Both the position numbers and the translations under genes were made by a program. The notes under the pieces were generated by a model, which did not search any database, had not been told where the DNA came from, and saw nothing but the letters and a program-made list of their open reading frames with translations. Below are positions 1-8,772 of a DNA stretch of 45,803 nt, piece by piece. Source of the stretch: Phycisphaeraceae bacterium (lineage in GTDB: Bacteria > Planctomycetota > Phycisphaerae > Phycisphaerales > Phycisphaeraceae). The stretch covers positions 1 to 45,803 of the forward strand of contig JANQSF010000149.1 in the NCBI GenBank assembly GCA_028284155.1, in the 5' to 3' direction. Within the stretch, counting starts at the first letter, position 1. Each line of letters opens with the position of its first letter.

Positions 1-301
1 GCGGCATGGCGGGTTCGTCGCCGACGATCATCTCGACCAACAGGCTCTCGTCCGGTTTGCCGGCCTCGAAAAGCGGGCCACTGTCGCCTCCCTTGAGCAT
101 GTCGGCAACCGTATCGACACTCAGCCCACCCTTGGCATCTCCGCCGGAGTGGCAGCCCCAGCAATGCCGCTTGAGAATCGGCCAGACGTCGCCGCGAAAG
201 CTGACCTTTCCAGCCGCTGCCTTTTCCAGCGGGGGCAATTCGGCGCCGACCGCGGCGGCCGATATGGCCAGCACGAGCATGATCGAAAGAAGTTTGGTCA
301 C
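1..301 (-). CDS. Planctomycete-type c-type cytochrome domain protein (partial, C terminus beyond window)
   Basis: The reverse strand reads from a GTG at 301, 15 bases after the stop of the preceding gene, to the window edge. The start gives a good signal peptide (VTKLLSIMLVLAISAAAVGAE), which is why I prefer it to the in-frame ATG at 280. The mature part runs DVWPILKRHCWGCHSGGDAKGG and then DMLKGGDSGPLF, GKPDESLLVEMI and a GDEPAMP end. This is the Planctomycete cytochrome C (PSCyt1) pattern, with one CxxCH haem site (CWGCH). The family is exported and often heads or accompanies DUF1549/DUF1553 proteins, as it does here with the gene upstream in the same direction. Translation is probably coupled to that gene. 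The precise role is unknown. The C terminus, and any further domain, lies outside the window. Confidence 0.8.
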   Translation of the reverse strand, partial: MTKLLSIMLVLAISAAAVGAELPPLEKAAAGKVSFRGDVWPILKRHCWGCHSGGDAKGGLSVDTVADMLKGGDSGPLFEAGKPDESLLVEMIVGDEPAMP

Positions 302-316
302 CGTTACATCCAGGGC

Positions 317-3300
317 TTAATGAACGAGCATGAAGTCTTTGCTGTTGAGCAGCGCCCACATCAGATCTTCGGCGGCTTCCTTGCGTTTGTCACCGTATGA
401 CTTAATGAACGACAGCCCCAGTTTGATCTCTTCCGCGGTGGGTTTGCGGGCCAGCGCCCAAAGATGGAGTTGCTCGACGAGCTGTTGGTCGCTCAGTTTT
501 TGATTGATCAACTGCGACACGCGACCGCTTGGGTTGGCCACGCGGCTGAGAATCGACTGGCCGTTGATGAAATGCAGGGCTTGTAGCATGTTCGAGCCGT
601 CGTCGCGTTCGCATTCGCAGGCCTCGGCCCGGCGCGGTTTGCCGAACAGGTTGAGAAACTCGCTCTTCACGCCGGCATCCGGCAGTTGCTTGGCGGTGAA
701 TCCGGCCGGTGCGCCCGCAAACCGCTCGGCTACGCCTGTCGCCTGTACGAGCGAATCGAGCAACGCTTCGGCCGAAATCCTGCGCGGCACGGCGCGCGAG
801 AAATTCATGTCGTCGTGGGCGTTTGTCTCGTTGGCGATGCTGCTGCGTTGGTAGGTGCGCGACAGCACGATGGTGCGCATCAAATGGCGCACGTCGAACT
901 TGTGCTCGACGAATTCCTTCGTCAGCGCGTCGAGCAGCTCTGGATTGATGGGCGGATTCGTCGTGCGCAGGTCGTCGACCGGATCGATGATGCCGCGGTG
1001 GAAGAAGTAACTCCAAATGCGGTTGGTCATGCTGCGGGCGAAATGCGGATTCTCCGGAGACGTGAGCCAGGCGGCATACACTTCCCGACGGTCGATTCCG
1101 CTTTCGACTTTCGGCTCGCCGCCACCCAGATAACGCGGCGGTTGCAGTTGGCCGCTACGTGGATTGCGCGAATAACCGGCCGTCTTGTTGACCAGAATCG
1201 ATTTGGCGTTGGCCACGCCCGCCAGCCGTGGGTCGTTTTTGGCGGTCACTTGGTTGAAGAAGCTGTGCAGACCGTAGTAGTCGCCTTGGGTCCAGTTCTC
1301 GAACGGGTGCGGATGGCACTTGGCACAGAGCATGCGCACACCCCAAAAGACCTGCGTGGCGCGCTGAAGTGTGTCGTCGGCATCCTGGCTGACGGCGAAG
1401 TAGGCGGAGGTCGGGTCGTCAGCGTAGCCGCCGCGGCTGGTGAGAATTGTGCGGACGAACTCGTCCAGCGGCATGTTCGAAGAAACGGCGCCGCGAATCC
1501 ACTCGCGAAAGGCGTACACCGCCGGTTCGCTCAGCCGGTCGCGGCTGACCTGCAGCAAGTCGCCCCACTTCAGCGACCAGCGATCGACGAACTCCGAGCG
1601 TTGAAACAGCGAATCGACCAGCTTAATTCGCTTGTTCGGGTCCTTGTCTGACAAGAACGCAGCAAGCTCATCGGGCGTCGGCTGAATGCCGATCAGGTCG
1701 ATGTGCACGCGCCGCATGAAGGTGGCTTCGTCGGCCGGAGGTGACGGTTTGATTTTGAGCGAGTTGAGTTTCTCAATGACCGCTCGATCGACCAGGTTAT
1801 CCTGCGGCACGGGCGTCGGCTGAAAATCGCTGCGCGGCTCGAGAACGATAAAGTTGGCCGTGGCAAAAATCCGCTCGAAGCGGGCGACGACCGCCGTTTC
1901 GCCCAATTCGGTCGCCGACACGAGGCCTTCATCGGTAACGCTCGCCACGCGCTGGGTGTTGACGTTGAAAATGCCAAGCCGCGTTACGTCGCGCACGGTG
2001 CCGTCGCTGTAATGTGCCAGCAGTTGAAGCTGTTGTTGCCGGCCCGATGCCAGCACGACCTTCTCGGGATAGACGGAGATCGATTCGAGCTCGGCCGGAT
2101 CATTCAGATCGGAGGGCGCGCCGTCTCGAATCCAGCCGAGCAACAAATCGTGCATCAGACTGCCGTGTTCAAAACGAACGCCTCCTTTGTGCGGCACGTC
2201 GCCCAGCGGCTTGACCAGCAGCAAACTGGCCGACGGTTGGTGGCGATTGATCCGTCGTCCAAAGAACTCTTCGGTCAGCGACGGCAGATCCTGCTCGGGA
2301 TCGGAGCCGCGCAGCGAGAGTTTGAAGCCGTTCTTGCCGGCCTGCGAGCCGTGGCAGGTGCCGGCGTTGCAGCCGACACGCGACAGGATCGGGTTTACGT
2401 CGCGGATGAAGTTGACTTCCTTGTCCGTCTTCACGACGGTTGTGGTTGCCTTGATGCCGGGGGCGGGCGAGAACGTCGAAGCGACCTTGCCGGTGGCGGT
2501 GTCGATCAACCGAACCAGCCCGTCAGTGCCGGCCGCGGCGACCGTCTTGCCGTCGGGGCTGAACGTGACGCTGTAGATGGCCGAGTCGCCGACCTCGAGC
2601 TTGGCCAGCGTCTTGATCCCCTGCGCCTTGTACTTCTCAACCAGCGCCTTCTCGGCCGCGCTGCGGCTTTGCACGGTCTTGCTCATCACCTTTTTGACGT
2701 CGCCGGGGATCGTCGTGCCGTCGAAGTTGTAGGCGTAAATGAAGACCTGCCCCGAGCCGTCGAGGCTGGATCCGGCGGCGATCAACGCGCCGTCATTGCT
2801 GACGTCGACGCTGTTCACCCGGCCGCGCATCGGCTCGAGCCATCGGATGGCGTTGGCGTCGTCGCCGATCACGCGCTTGGTCTGGCGGTAGATGCGGTAC
2901 GCCTTGGGCTGACCGTCGCTGCCGCCGATGATGATCTCGTTGCGCTTGGGGTGTCGCGCGACTGAGAGGATGCCGCCCTTAAGCGCCTTGGGCGTGATCG
3001 ACGTGACGTTGTCGATGAAGCGTTCGGTGGCGAACTCGTAATACTTGGTCGACATGTCTCGGCCGACACTAATCAGGTGTTTGCCGTCCGTGCTGAACAC
3101 CGTGTCGAGCGACCAGTCGTTGTGCGCGAGATTAAAGAAGATTTGCTCACCGGTCTTAGCGTCGATGGCGCGGACGCTGTTGTCGGCGCAGCCGAAGGCG
3201 ATCTTCGTCCCGTCGGGTGACCAGGTCACGCCGGCCAGCGTGTCATATGTGACGGGCTTGGAGACGAGCAGCGAACGCTTGGCGACGTCCCACACCTGCA

Positions 3301-3955
3301 CCTCGCCCATGCGCGACGGGTTGCCACCGGTGACGGCCAACTTCGCGCCGTCCGGGCTGAAGCGGACCGACGCGATGCGCTGCGACATACCGATCAGCCG
3401 GGCTTCCAGCTTCGACCCGTCGGCCGACATGAGCAGCACTTCATGAAAACCGGCGACGGCCAGGTACATACCGTCGGGTGAGTAGTCCATCGACGTGATC
3501 ACCGGCGCCCGCTTGTAGATCGGCGGGTTGTCGGCGTCGAAGCGTTGCTTAGCGTTCGCCGGCGTGTCGTCCTTGGCGCCCTGTTTGATCCAACGCTTGA
3601 TCAGGTCGATCTCGGCGGCGCTGAGCGGCTCACCCTTGGCGGGCATCTCGGCCATGCCGTCGAGCGGTGTGATCAACTCGACGAGGTAGCTCTTTTCGGG
3701 GTCGCCCGCGATGACGGCTGGGTCGCCGCTGCTGCCGCCCTTGAGCAGCGCGTCGAACGTCGTCATGACGTACTTGCCCTTGGCTTTGGCGGGCTGATGG
3801 CAGCCGACGCACTTGGCCTGGAAGATCGGCTTGACCATCTTGTGGTAGCTGACCGCCTCGGCGTCTGTTTGGGTCTCGTCGGCCGCGCGGGTCGGCGGGG
3901 CGGCGAGCAGCAGCAGGGCGGCGAGAGTCGATGCAAAGAACGCGGGTCGGCTCAT
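317..3955 (-). CDS. Secreted cytochrome c / WD40 / BIG2 / DUF1549 / DUF1553 fusion protein
   Basis: This is a 1,212-residue exported multidomain protein. I chose the ATG at 3955 because AAAGGAA lies just upstream and it begins a clear signal peptide (MSRPAFFASTLAALLLLAAPP). Domains in order: PSCyt1 with haem site CVGCH (about 49-53); six or so WD40-like blades (about 140-500; repeated FSPDG motifs); a second cysteine site CNAGTCH near 531; a BIG2-like beta domain (about 630-700); DUF1549/PSCyt2 (about 720-850); CAKCHPHPFENW near 880; and DUF1553/PSD1 (about 957-1212). The WD40 insertion between cytochrome and DUF1549 modules is a recognised planctomycete arrangement. No biochemical function is established for DUF1549/DUF1553; a role in extracellular electron transfer or polysaccharide handling is only inferred. 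It is followed 15 bases later by another cytochrome gene, probably in one operon. Confidence 0.87.
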   Translation of the reverse strand: MSRPAFFASTLAALLLLAAPPTRAADETQTDAEAVSYHKMVKPIFQAKCVGCHQPAKAKGKYVMTTFDALLKGGSSGDPAVIAGDPEKSYLVELITPLDGMAEMPAKGEPLSAAEIDLIKRWIKQGAKDDTPANAKQRFDADNPPIYKRAPVITSMDYSPDGMYLAVAGFHEVLLMSADGSKLEARLIGMSQRIASVRFSPDGAKLAVTGGNPSRMGEVQVWDVAKRSLLVSKPVTYDTLAGVTWSPDGTKIAFGCADNSVRAIDAKTGEQIFFNLAHNDWSLDTVFSTDGKHLISVGRDMSTKYYEFATERFIDNVTSITPKALKGGILSVARHPKRNEIIIGGSDGQPKAYRIYRQTKRVIGDDANAIRWLEPMRGRVNSVDVSNDGALIAAGSSLDGSGQVFIYAYNFDGTTIPGDVKKVMSKTVQSRSAAEKALVEKYKAQGIKTLAKLEVGDSAIYSVTFSPDGKTVAAAGTDGLVRLIDTATGKVASTFSPAPGIKATTTVVKTDKEVNFIRDVNPILSRVGCNAGTCHGSQAGKNGFKLSLRGSDPEQDLPSLTEEFFGRRINRHQPSASLLLVKPLGDVPHKGGVRFEHGSLMHDLLLGWIRDGAPSDLNDPAELESISVYPEKVVLASGRQQQLQLLAHYSDGTVRDVTRLGIFNVNTQRVASVTDEGLVSATELGETAVVARFERIFATANFIVLEPRSDFQPTPVPQDNLVDRAVIEKLNSLKIKPSPPADEATFMRRVHIDLIGIQPTPDELAAFLSDKDPNKRIKLVDSLFQRSEFVDRWSLKWGDLLQVSRDRLSEPAVYAFREWIRGAVSSNMPLDEFVRTILTSRGGYADDPTSAYFAVSQDADDTLQRATQVFWGVRMLCAKCHPHPFENWTQGDYYGLHSFFNQVTAKNDPRLAGVANAKSILVNKTAGYSRNPRSGQLQPPRYLGGGEPKVESGIDRREVYAAWLTSPENPHFARSMTNRIWSYFFHRGIIDPVDDLRTTNPPINPELLDALTKEFVEHKFDVRHLMRTIVLSRTYQRSSIANETNAHDDMNFSRAVPRRISAEALLDSLVQATGVAERFAGAPAGFTAKQLPDAGVKSEFLNLFGKPRRAEACECERDDGSNMLQALHFINGQSILSRVANPSGRVSQLINQKLSDQQLVEQLHLWALARKPTAEEIKLGLSFIKSYGDKRKEAAEDLMWALLNSKDFMLVH

Positions 3956-4150
3956 TTCGGTTCCTTTGGCATTCAACGACAACCCGGCCCAAGGCGGCCT
4001 TCCGTGGTCGAATCGGGTCGGGACATTGCGAGACTACGCGGATTACTGAATCAAATTATAAGTCGCGGGGATCGGGTGTGGCCAGATAAACCTAAGCAAT
4101 TGTTGTTACTTGGTTTGCCGTCAATGAACTGCTCAGGATGCGGCCGACGA

Positions 4151-4663
4151 TCAACCGGATTGGTCCGTCGCCCGGATCGTCAGCTTGCCCAGCGACGGTC
4201 GCCCGCAGTGGCGGCAGCCCATCCGGGACAGGCGGGCGTTGTCCGTTCGGCGGAACCGGGTGGCGACGACCCGGTCGCAGCAGGTGCACACGATCTCGTA
4301 CCTCGCCTTGACGGTGTTGACCTGCGTGTCGTTGTAGGTGCGGTCGGGCTTGGCGCCGATGCGTCGGCAGACAGTCTTCCACGTCGCGTCGTGCCCGTGC
4401 TCGACACCGGCGATCGCGTGCGCGATCTCGTGCAGGATCGTGTCGCGCACCTCCCCCTCGTCGTTGATCTCGACAAGCGGGCGCGACAACTTGATCGTTT
4501 TGACTTCAACGAGTTCGCCGGTGCGCGGGTCGCGCTTCTTGCGGACTTGAGCAACACCGAACTGCCGCTTGCCGCGCGACCATTCAAACGTCCAGCCGTC
4601 CTCGATCAGCCCGTGCTCTTCCATGAGTCGCAGGGCGAGGTTAACGGCGTCTGTGGGTTTCAT
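4151..4663 (-). CDS. SprT-like zinc metalloprotein
   Basis: A 170-residue protein with the SprT-like signature: HEIAHAIAG (HExxH at 78-82) with further histidines in VEHGHDATW, then a C-terminal zinc-ribbon-like set (CTCC at 126-129 and CRHC at 150-153). SprT/Spartan-type proteins bind zinc through HExxH plus a third histidine. The eukaryotic homologue cleaves DNA-protein crosslinks; bacterial members are poorly characterised. The ATG at 4663 begins MKPTDAVNLALRLMEEHGL, the natural family N terminus. A TTG at 4738 would add 25 residues of unlikely sequence. No strong ribosome-binding site is visible for either. It stands alone, about 195 bases before the large cytochrome fusion gene in the opposite sense of transcription flow, so no operon partner is evident. 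Confidence 0.82.
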   Translation of the reverse strand: MKPTDAVNLALRLMEEHGLIEDGWTFEWSRGKRQFGVAQVRKKRDPRTGELVEVKTIKLSRPLVEINDEGEVRDTILHEIAHAIAGVEHGHDATWKTVCRRIGAKPDRTYNDTQVNTVKARYEIVCTCCDRVVATRFRRTDNARLSRMGCRHCGRPSLGKLTIRATDQSG

Positions 4664-5297
4664 GTTTGGGCGTCGTTTGACGGTCACATCACTTGGCAGA
4701 CTTGGTACGAACGCAAGTCGTCTCAACCCAGATTTCAAGCGTAGCGGAAGAGGCGGTGTCCTGCCGGACGGGCCTGCTCAAACGCCGCAGCGGCTTGGCG
4801 CTGCGCTTTAACGGAACGGCTTCGCGGTGAAGACTACATGAGATGAGGGGCCTCACCGCCGGCCCCTCAATTTCCCTGGCTCTCCCCAGAAGGGCGGGCC
4901 AGTTACTGCGCGCCCGCACCATCCGGGGCCGGGGGCGGTTCGGGGGCTAGCCGCGGAAGGCCCCCGATCGCCCGAGTCTGCGATGCGAGCGTAACTGAGT
5001 TGGTCATCGAGGGCGACACACAGCAACGCGCAAGCGCGCATTCCGAGCCACTCTGGCGATTGGCCCCCGGATAGGCACGGCGAGTGCATCGCCTTTGTTC
5101 CAGGCTTTGTCCGAAATGTCACCGGCCCACCCGTAGGGTGCGCTTTAGCGCACCAAGCACGCGGGGAAACCGTTCGTTCATCGTGGTGCGCTGAAGCGCA
5201 CCCTACTTTTCGGACGAAGCGTAGTATCGGACAAGTTAAAGAAGGTGATGAGGTCAACGAGTTGACTTCACTGCGAGCCGATCGTCGAATCGGCTTG
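4664..5297. other. Gene-free stretch of about 630 bases
   Basis: I find no convincing gene here. A 134-codon open frame on the minus strand (5257-4853) crosses a palindromic element and has no recognisable protein character. Contents seen: a hairpin with 8-bp arms GAGGGGCC/GGCCCCTC around 4852-4875, without a convincing T-tract, and the inverted-repeat element at 5104-5220. I considered tmRNA, RNase P RNA and SRP RNA for 4800-5100 but could not find their core motifs. Confidence 0.5.
5104..5220. repeat. 117-bp palindromic element with nested hairpins
   Basis: Outer arms GCTTTGTCCGAAA (5104-5116) and its near-exact complement (5207-5220) enclose 23-nt inner arms at 5133-5155 and 5184-5206 that differ by one base. 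Each inner arm is itself a small hairpin, GGTGCGCT plus a 2-nt loop plus AGCGCACC. This cruciform-like layout resembles a MITE or REP-type dispersed element and does not look coding. Confidence 0.75.
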
Positions 5298-6389
5298 TCA
5301 ACGCTTGATCCGCGCCCCGCCGCCGGCCGCGACGTGTAGCAGTTCGTCTAGTGTGATCTGGCTCGTGTCGCCGCGTGTCGATTGCAGCAGCGCGCCGTGG
5401 GCCGTGCCCAGATCGACACAACGTTGTGGCGACTCGCTGGTGAGGAAGCCGAACGCGAAGCCGGAGGCGAAGCCGTCGCCGCCGCCGACGCGGTCTTCGA
5501 TCTCCAGGTTGTTGTACTGCGGGCCCTGGAAGAACTCGTCGGTTTCCGACCAGTACAGGATGGCTGACCAGTTGTTCAGCAGACCGCTGGTCACTTCGCG
5601 CAGCGTCGTGCCGATAACCTTGAGGTTGGGAAAGTCTTTGGCGACCCGTCTGACCATGCGCTTGTACGACTCGATGGGCAGTTCCTTGAGCCCTTCGTCG
5701 GCGCCTTCGACCTCGTAGCCGAGCACCTTCTGGAAGTCTTCCTCGTTGCCGATGAGGCAGTCGATGTACGGCACGAGCGGGCGGGTCGTTTCGATGGCCT
5801 GTTGGCTCAACCAGAGTTTGGAGCGGAAGTTCAGGTCGTAGGAGACGACGGTGCCGGCGTCGTGCGCGGCCTCCAGCGCCTCGGCCGCGACGGCGCGGGT
5901 CGTTTCGCTGAGGCAGGTGAAGATGCCGCCGGTGTGCAGCCAACGGACACCACGCCCCCGGAAGAGTTGGTCCCAATCAATGTCACCGGGCTTGAGTTTG
6001 CTCGTCGCCGAGTGGCCGCGGTCGTACATGGTGACGCTGGCGCGGACGCCGGTGCCGACCTCGGTGAAGTTCAGGCCGATGCGTGCGTCTCGGCCGACGC
6101 CGTCGTAGGGGAGCGTCACGGCGTGCGAGGTGTCGATGCCGCCCGTGCGCGCATGCCGTTCGATGATTCGGCCGACGGGGTTGTCGACCAGCCCGCCGAC
6201 CCACCCGGTCCGCAGGCCGAGCCGGGCCAGGGCGTAGGCGACGTTGTACTCGCCGCCGCCAACCCAGACTTCGAGGGTATCGGTGAACTCGATCCGGTCG
6301 TGTCCGGGCGGGCTGAGTCGGATCATGCACTCGCCCAGCGAGACGAGGTCGAGCTCGCAGGTGTCGGCTGTCTTGATGGTCAGGGCCAT
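5298..6389 (-). CDS. PfkB-family carbohydrate kinase, probably 2-keto-3-deoxygluconate kinase-like
   Basis: A 363-residue ribokinase/PfkB-fold sugar kinase. The N-terminal substrate signature GGGEYNVAYALARLG (44-58) and the C-terminal signature DRVGGGDGFASG (299-310), with the anion-hole glycines and catalytic Asp in GGGD, are intact. An active ATP-dependent kinase is therefore expected. The opening SLGECMIRLSPPG and the spacing resemble 2-keto-3-deoxygluconate kinases of the Entner-Doudoroff and uronate pathways, but fructokinase or another specificity cannot be excluded. The ATG at 6389 (MALTIKTADTCELD) is preferred to upstream in-frame codons, which would add proline- and arginine-rich sequence. 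The next gene upstream ends 115 bases away. No aldolase lies adjacent. Confidence 0.8.
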   Translation of the reverse strand: MALTIKTADTCELDLVSLGECMIRLSPPGHDRIEFTDTLEVWVGGGEYNVAYALARLGLRTGWVGGLVDNPVGRIIERHARTGGIDTSHAVTLPYDGVGRDARIGLNFTEVGTGVRASVTMYDRGHSATSKLKPGDIDWDQLFRGRGVRWLHTGGIFTCLSETTRAVAAEALEAAHDAGTVVSYDLNFRSKLWLSQQAIETTRPLVPYIDCLIGNEEDFQKVLGYEVEGADEGLKELPIESYKRMVRRVAKDFPNLKVIGTTLREVTSGLLNNWSAILYWSETDEFFQGPQYNNLEIEDRVGGGDGFASGFAFGFLTSESPQRCVDLGTAHGALLQSTRGDTSQITLDELLHVAAGGGARIKR

Positions 6390-6504
6390 GAGGCGCTCGC
6401 GGTTGGGGGCGTCGCGGGGTGGGGAAGGCGGGATTGTTCGGACAACACCGCCGCCTGTCAAAACAGGCGTCGGCCGGAAGGGCGGGGTTATGTGGGACGC
6501 GGGG

Positions 6505-8634
6505 TCAGCCGCCGGTTGGGTTGGCGGTGCGCGTCGTGCCGAAGTCGATGGCCGACCAGAGCGAGGCGTGGTCGTCGGTCCAGAGCACGGGCTGAGCGTC
6601 GTCTTCCCGCCAGGGCGTGGCGGCGGCGAAGACGGGCTTGGACTCCGCGAACCGTTGGTTGCGGGTCAGCAACACCCAGTCGGCCGAGTAAGTCGCCTGC
6701 ATGGGGTGAGCGTCGGACAAGACGCGGATGGCGGACAGCCGGTGGTGGTCGGCCAGGCCGCGCACGACGCCGGCCAAATCGACGTGCTGGTTGGACACGT
6801 GAAAGGCGATGACGCCGTCCGGCCGAAGGTGCTGCATGTACACGTCGAGCGCTTCGCGTGTGAGCAGGTGCATCGGGATCGCGTCGCTGGTGAACGCGTC
6901 GAGGATCAGCACATCGAATCGCTGCGGCTGACCGGCTTCCAATTCGCGCTGCATGGTGACGCGGGCGTCGCCGAGCACGTAGTCAACGCCCACGCCGTCG
7001 GCGATGAAGTTGAAGTGCTTGTCGGCCATCTTGATGACGCCGGGGTCGATCTCATAGAAACGCATGTAGTCGCCACGCCGCGCGTAACAACCGACCGTGC
7101 CCGCGCCGAGCCCGACCACGCCGATGCGAAGCGGGCCGGCCTTGCCGCGCTGCCCTTCACGTGTGAAGTGCTTCAACGCGACCGACACGCCGCTGCCCGA
7201 GCCGTAGTACGTCGTCGGTTGGCCGGCCAGCCGGGGGTCGAGGTACTGCGCGCCGTGCTCCGTGCTGCCGTGCAGCAGGACACGGATGGGTCGGCCGAAC
7301 TCGTCAGTGTGCTCCACGACCCGCAGCGTGCCGAAGAAGCTGCGCGACGAATCCACGGCGCGCATCTGGTAGTCGACCGTTTCAATCGTGAAACTGGCCG
7401 CCACCGCGACGCACAGCACCGCCCCGCCCGTCAACACAGGCCGCTTGTACTGAGGGCGGATCCGGACGGGCCAGGAGTGACGCAGCGCGAAAACCGCAAG
7501 GACGGCTGCCGCGACGAGGCAGAGGTGGTATTCCCAGTAGCCGCGGAACAGCAGCGGCGCGACCAGCGCGACGAACACGCCGCCCAACGCCCCGCCGGTC
7601 GAGATCGTCAGATAGAACGCCGTCAGATACCGCGGCGCGGGGCGCGAACGCGCCAATTCGCCGTGACAGACCATGCAGACGACGACGAGCGTGAGCAGGA
7701 ACAGCGCGATCTGATTGCGGATGCCCAGCAGCGACGGGTAGTAAATCACGTAGAGCACGGCCGCCGCGCAGACGAAGACCAGCGGTGCGAACAGCCAACG
7801 CCGGTACCACTTGTCGCGGTCGAAACAGACGATGAATGTGGCGAGGTACATCGCCAGCGGCAGGATCCACAGGAGCGGGATCGAGGCGATCTCCTGTGAC
7901 ATGCGGTTGGTCGTGGCCAACAGCATGACCGAGCCGATGGCCGACAGCACCAGCCACAACGCGTAGTGGGCCGGCCGAGGCGGTTTGTCGCCGCCCTCGA
8001 CAAACGTGGCCAAACGTTCGACTTCGCGGGCGTCGGCCGCGTTGACCTCAACGACTCGACCGAGCGCGAACTTCATCGAAAGGAACGCACACAGCGCGAC
8101 AAATGCCAGGTACACCGTCGTCCAAAGGTTCGCCTGGTCGGCCAATCGAAGCATCGGCTCGAAGGCGACCGGATAGAGCAGCAATGCCGAAAGCGATGCG
8201 AGATTCGACAGCGCGTAAAGCCGGTAGGGCGATCGCCCCGGTCGCTCTTCGCTGAACCAACGCTGAAGCAGCGGGCCCGTCGCCGCGAGCAAGAGGAACG
8301 GCGCGCCGACGTGGCGGAGCAGCAGCAGCAGGATCGCCCACGTCGGGTGAACGTCAGGCGTCGGCCGCCAGTTCGCGTCCGGCAGGATCGGCAAGGTGAT
8401 CAACGATGCAATCAGGACGCCCGCGTGAACGAATCCTTGAAAGACCCGGGGGCGTCCGGCCAGCCAATGCGCGTACAAGTAGCCCGCCAGGAGGAGCACC
8501 TGGAAGAACAACATGCAAACGGTCCAGACGCTCGGCCCGCCGCCGTACCACGGCAGGATAACTTTCCCAATCAATGGTTGGACCAGGAAGACCAGAAAGG
8601 CCCCAAGGAAGATCGTCGATGCGTACCGCGCCAT
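6505..8634 (-). CDS. Fused membrane transporter-like / spermidine synthase-like protein
   Basis: A 709-residue protein with two halves. Residues 1 to about 420 are strongly hydrophobic with roughly ten membrane segments (opening STIFLGAFLVFLVQPLIGK). The remainder is a soluble spermidine synthase-like methyltransferase fold with the nucleotide-binding motif GVVGLGAGTVGCYARRG near 505-520, the acidic FYEIDPGV, and DAFTSDAIPMHLLT. This corresponds to the fused MFS/spermidine synthase family, found widely in planctomycetes and proteobacteria and without a settled substrate. The GLGAG loop replaces the GGGDG of true spermidine synthases, so polyamine synthesis should not be assumed. The ATG at 8634 is the first plausible start. 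A good promoter lies about 100 bases upstream, at 8744-8772. Confidence 0.83.
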   Translation of the reverse strand: MARYASTIFLGAFLVFLVQPLIGKVILPWYGGGPSVWTVCMLFFQVLLLAGYLYAHWLAGRPRVFQGFVHAGVLIASLITLPILPDANWRPTPDVHPTWAILLLLLRHVGAPFLLLAATGPLLQRWFSEERPGRSPYRLYALSNLASLSALLLYPVAFEPMLRLADQANLWTTVYLAFVALCAFLSMKFALGRVVEVNAADAREVERLATFVEGGDKPPRPAHYALWLVLSAIGSVMLLATTNRMSQEIASIPLLWILPLAMYLATFIVCFDRDKWYRRWLFAPLVFVCAAAVLYVIYYPSLLGIRNQIALFLLTLVVVCMVCHGELARSRPAPRYLTAFYLTISTGGALGGVFVALVAPLLFRGYWEYHLCLVAAAVLAVFALRHSWPVRIRPQYKRPVLTGGAVLCVAVAASFTIETVDYQMRAVDSSRSFFGTLRVVEHTDEFGRPIRVLLHGSTEHGAQYLDPRLAGQPTTYYGSGSGVSVALKHFTREGQRGKAGPLRIGVVGLGAGTVGCYARRGDYMRFYEIDPGVIKMADKHFNFIADGVGVDYVLGDARVTMQRELEAGQPQRFDVLILDAFTSDAIPMHLLTREALDVYMQHLRPDGVIAFHVSNQHVDLAGVVRGLADHHRLSAIRVLSDAHPMQATYSADWVLLTRNQRFAESKPVFAAATPWREDDAQPVLWTDDHASLWSAIDFGTTRTANPTGG

Positions 8635-8743
8635 AGTACCAACACACGCCTTAAACCACCCGACGTGTCCTTCTCGCCTTCACCTTGACCTGCCTGAGGA
8701 AGACAGAGGATCGGGCGGCGTTTCTCTTCTGTGCTCCGATAAC

Positions 8744-8772
8744 ACTATATATTCACGAATCTAACGAATCAA
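8744..8772 (-). promoter_or_regulatory. Sigma-70-type promoter for the gene starting at 8634
   Basis: On the minus strand: -35 TTGATT (8772-8767), 17-base spacer, -10 TATAGT (8749-8744). The predicted start near 8737 gives a leader of about 100 bases before the ATG at 8634. The -35 box sits at the end of the sulfatase coding region, so this gene can be transcribed apart from the sulfatase. Confidence 0.5.

Noticed and set aside
4800..5100. Possible tmRNA, RNase P RNA or SRP RNA
   Set aside because: The conserved cores (for example the RNase P GAGGAAAGTCC element or the tmRNA tRNA-like end) are not present on either strand.
4853..5257. A 134-codon minus-strand frame in the gene-free stretch
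   Set aside because: Reads through the palindromic element; no plausible start or family.
6244..7899. A 551-codon plus-strand frame opposite the sugar kinase and spermidine-synthase-like genes
   Set aside because: Antisense to two well-supported genes, with no start signal or motif of its own.
6505..8634. Polyamine synthesis call for the spermidine-synthase-like gene
   Set aside because: The protein is fused to a membrane domain and the catalytic glycine loop differs from true spermidine synthases.
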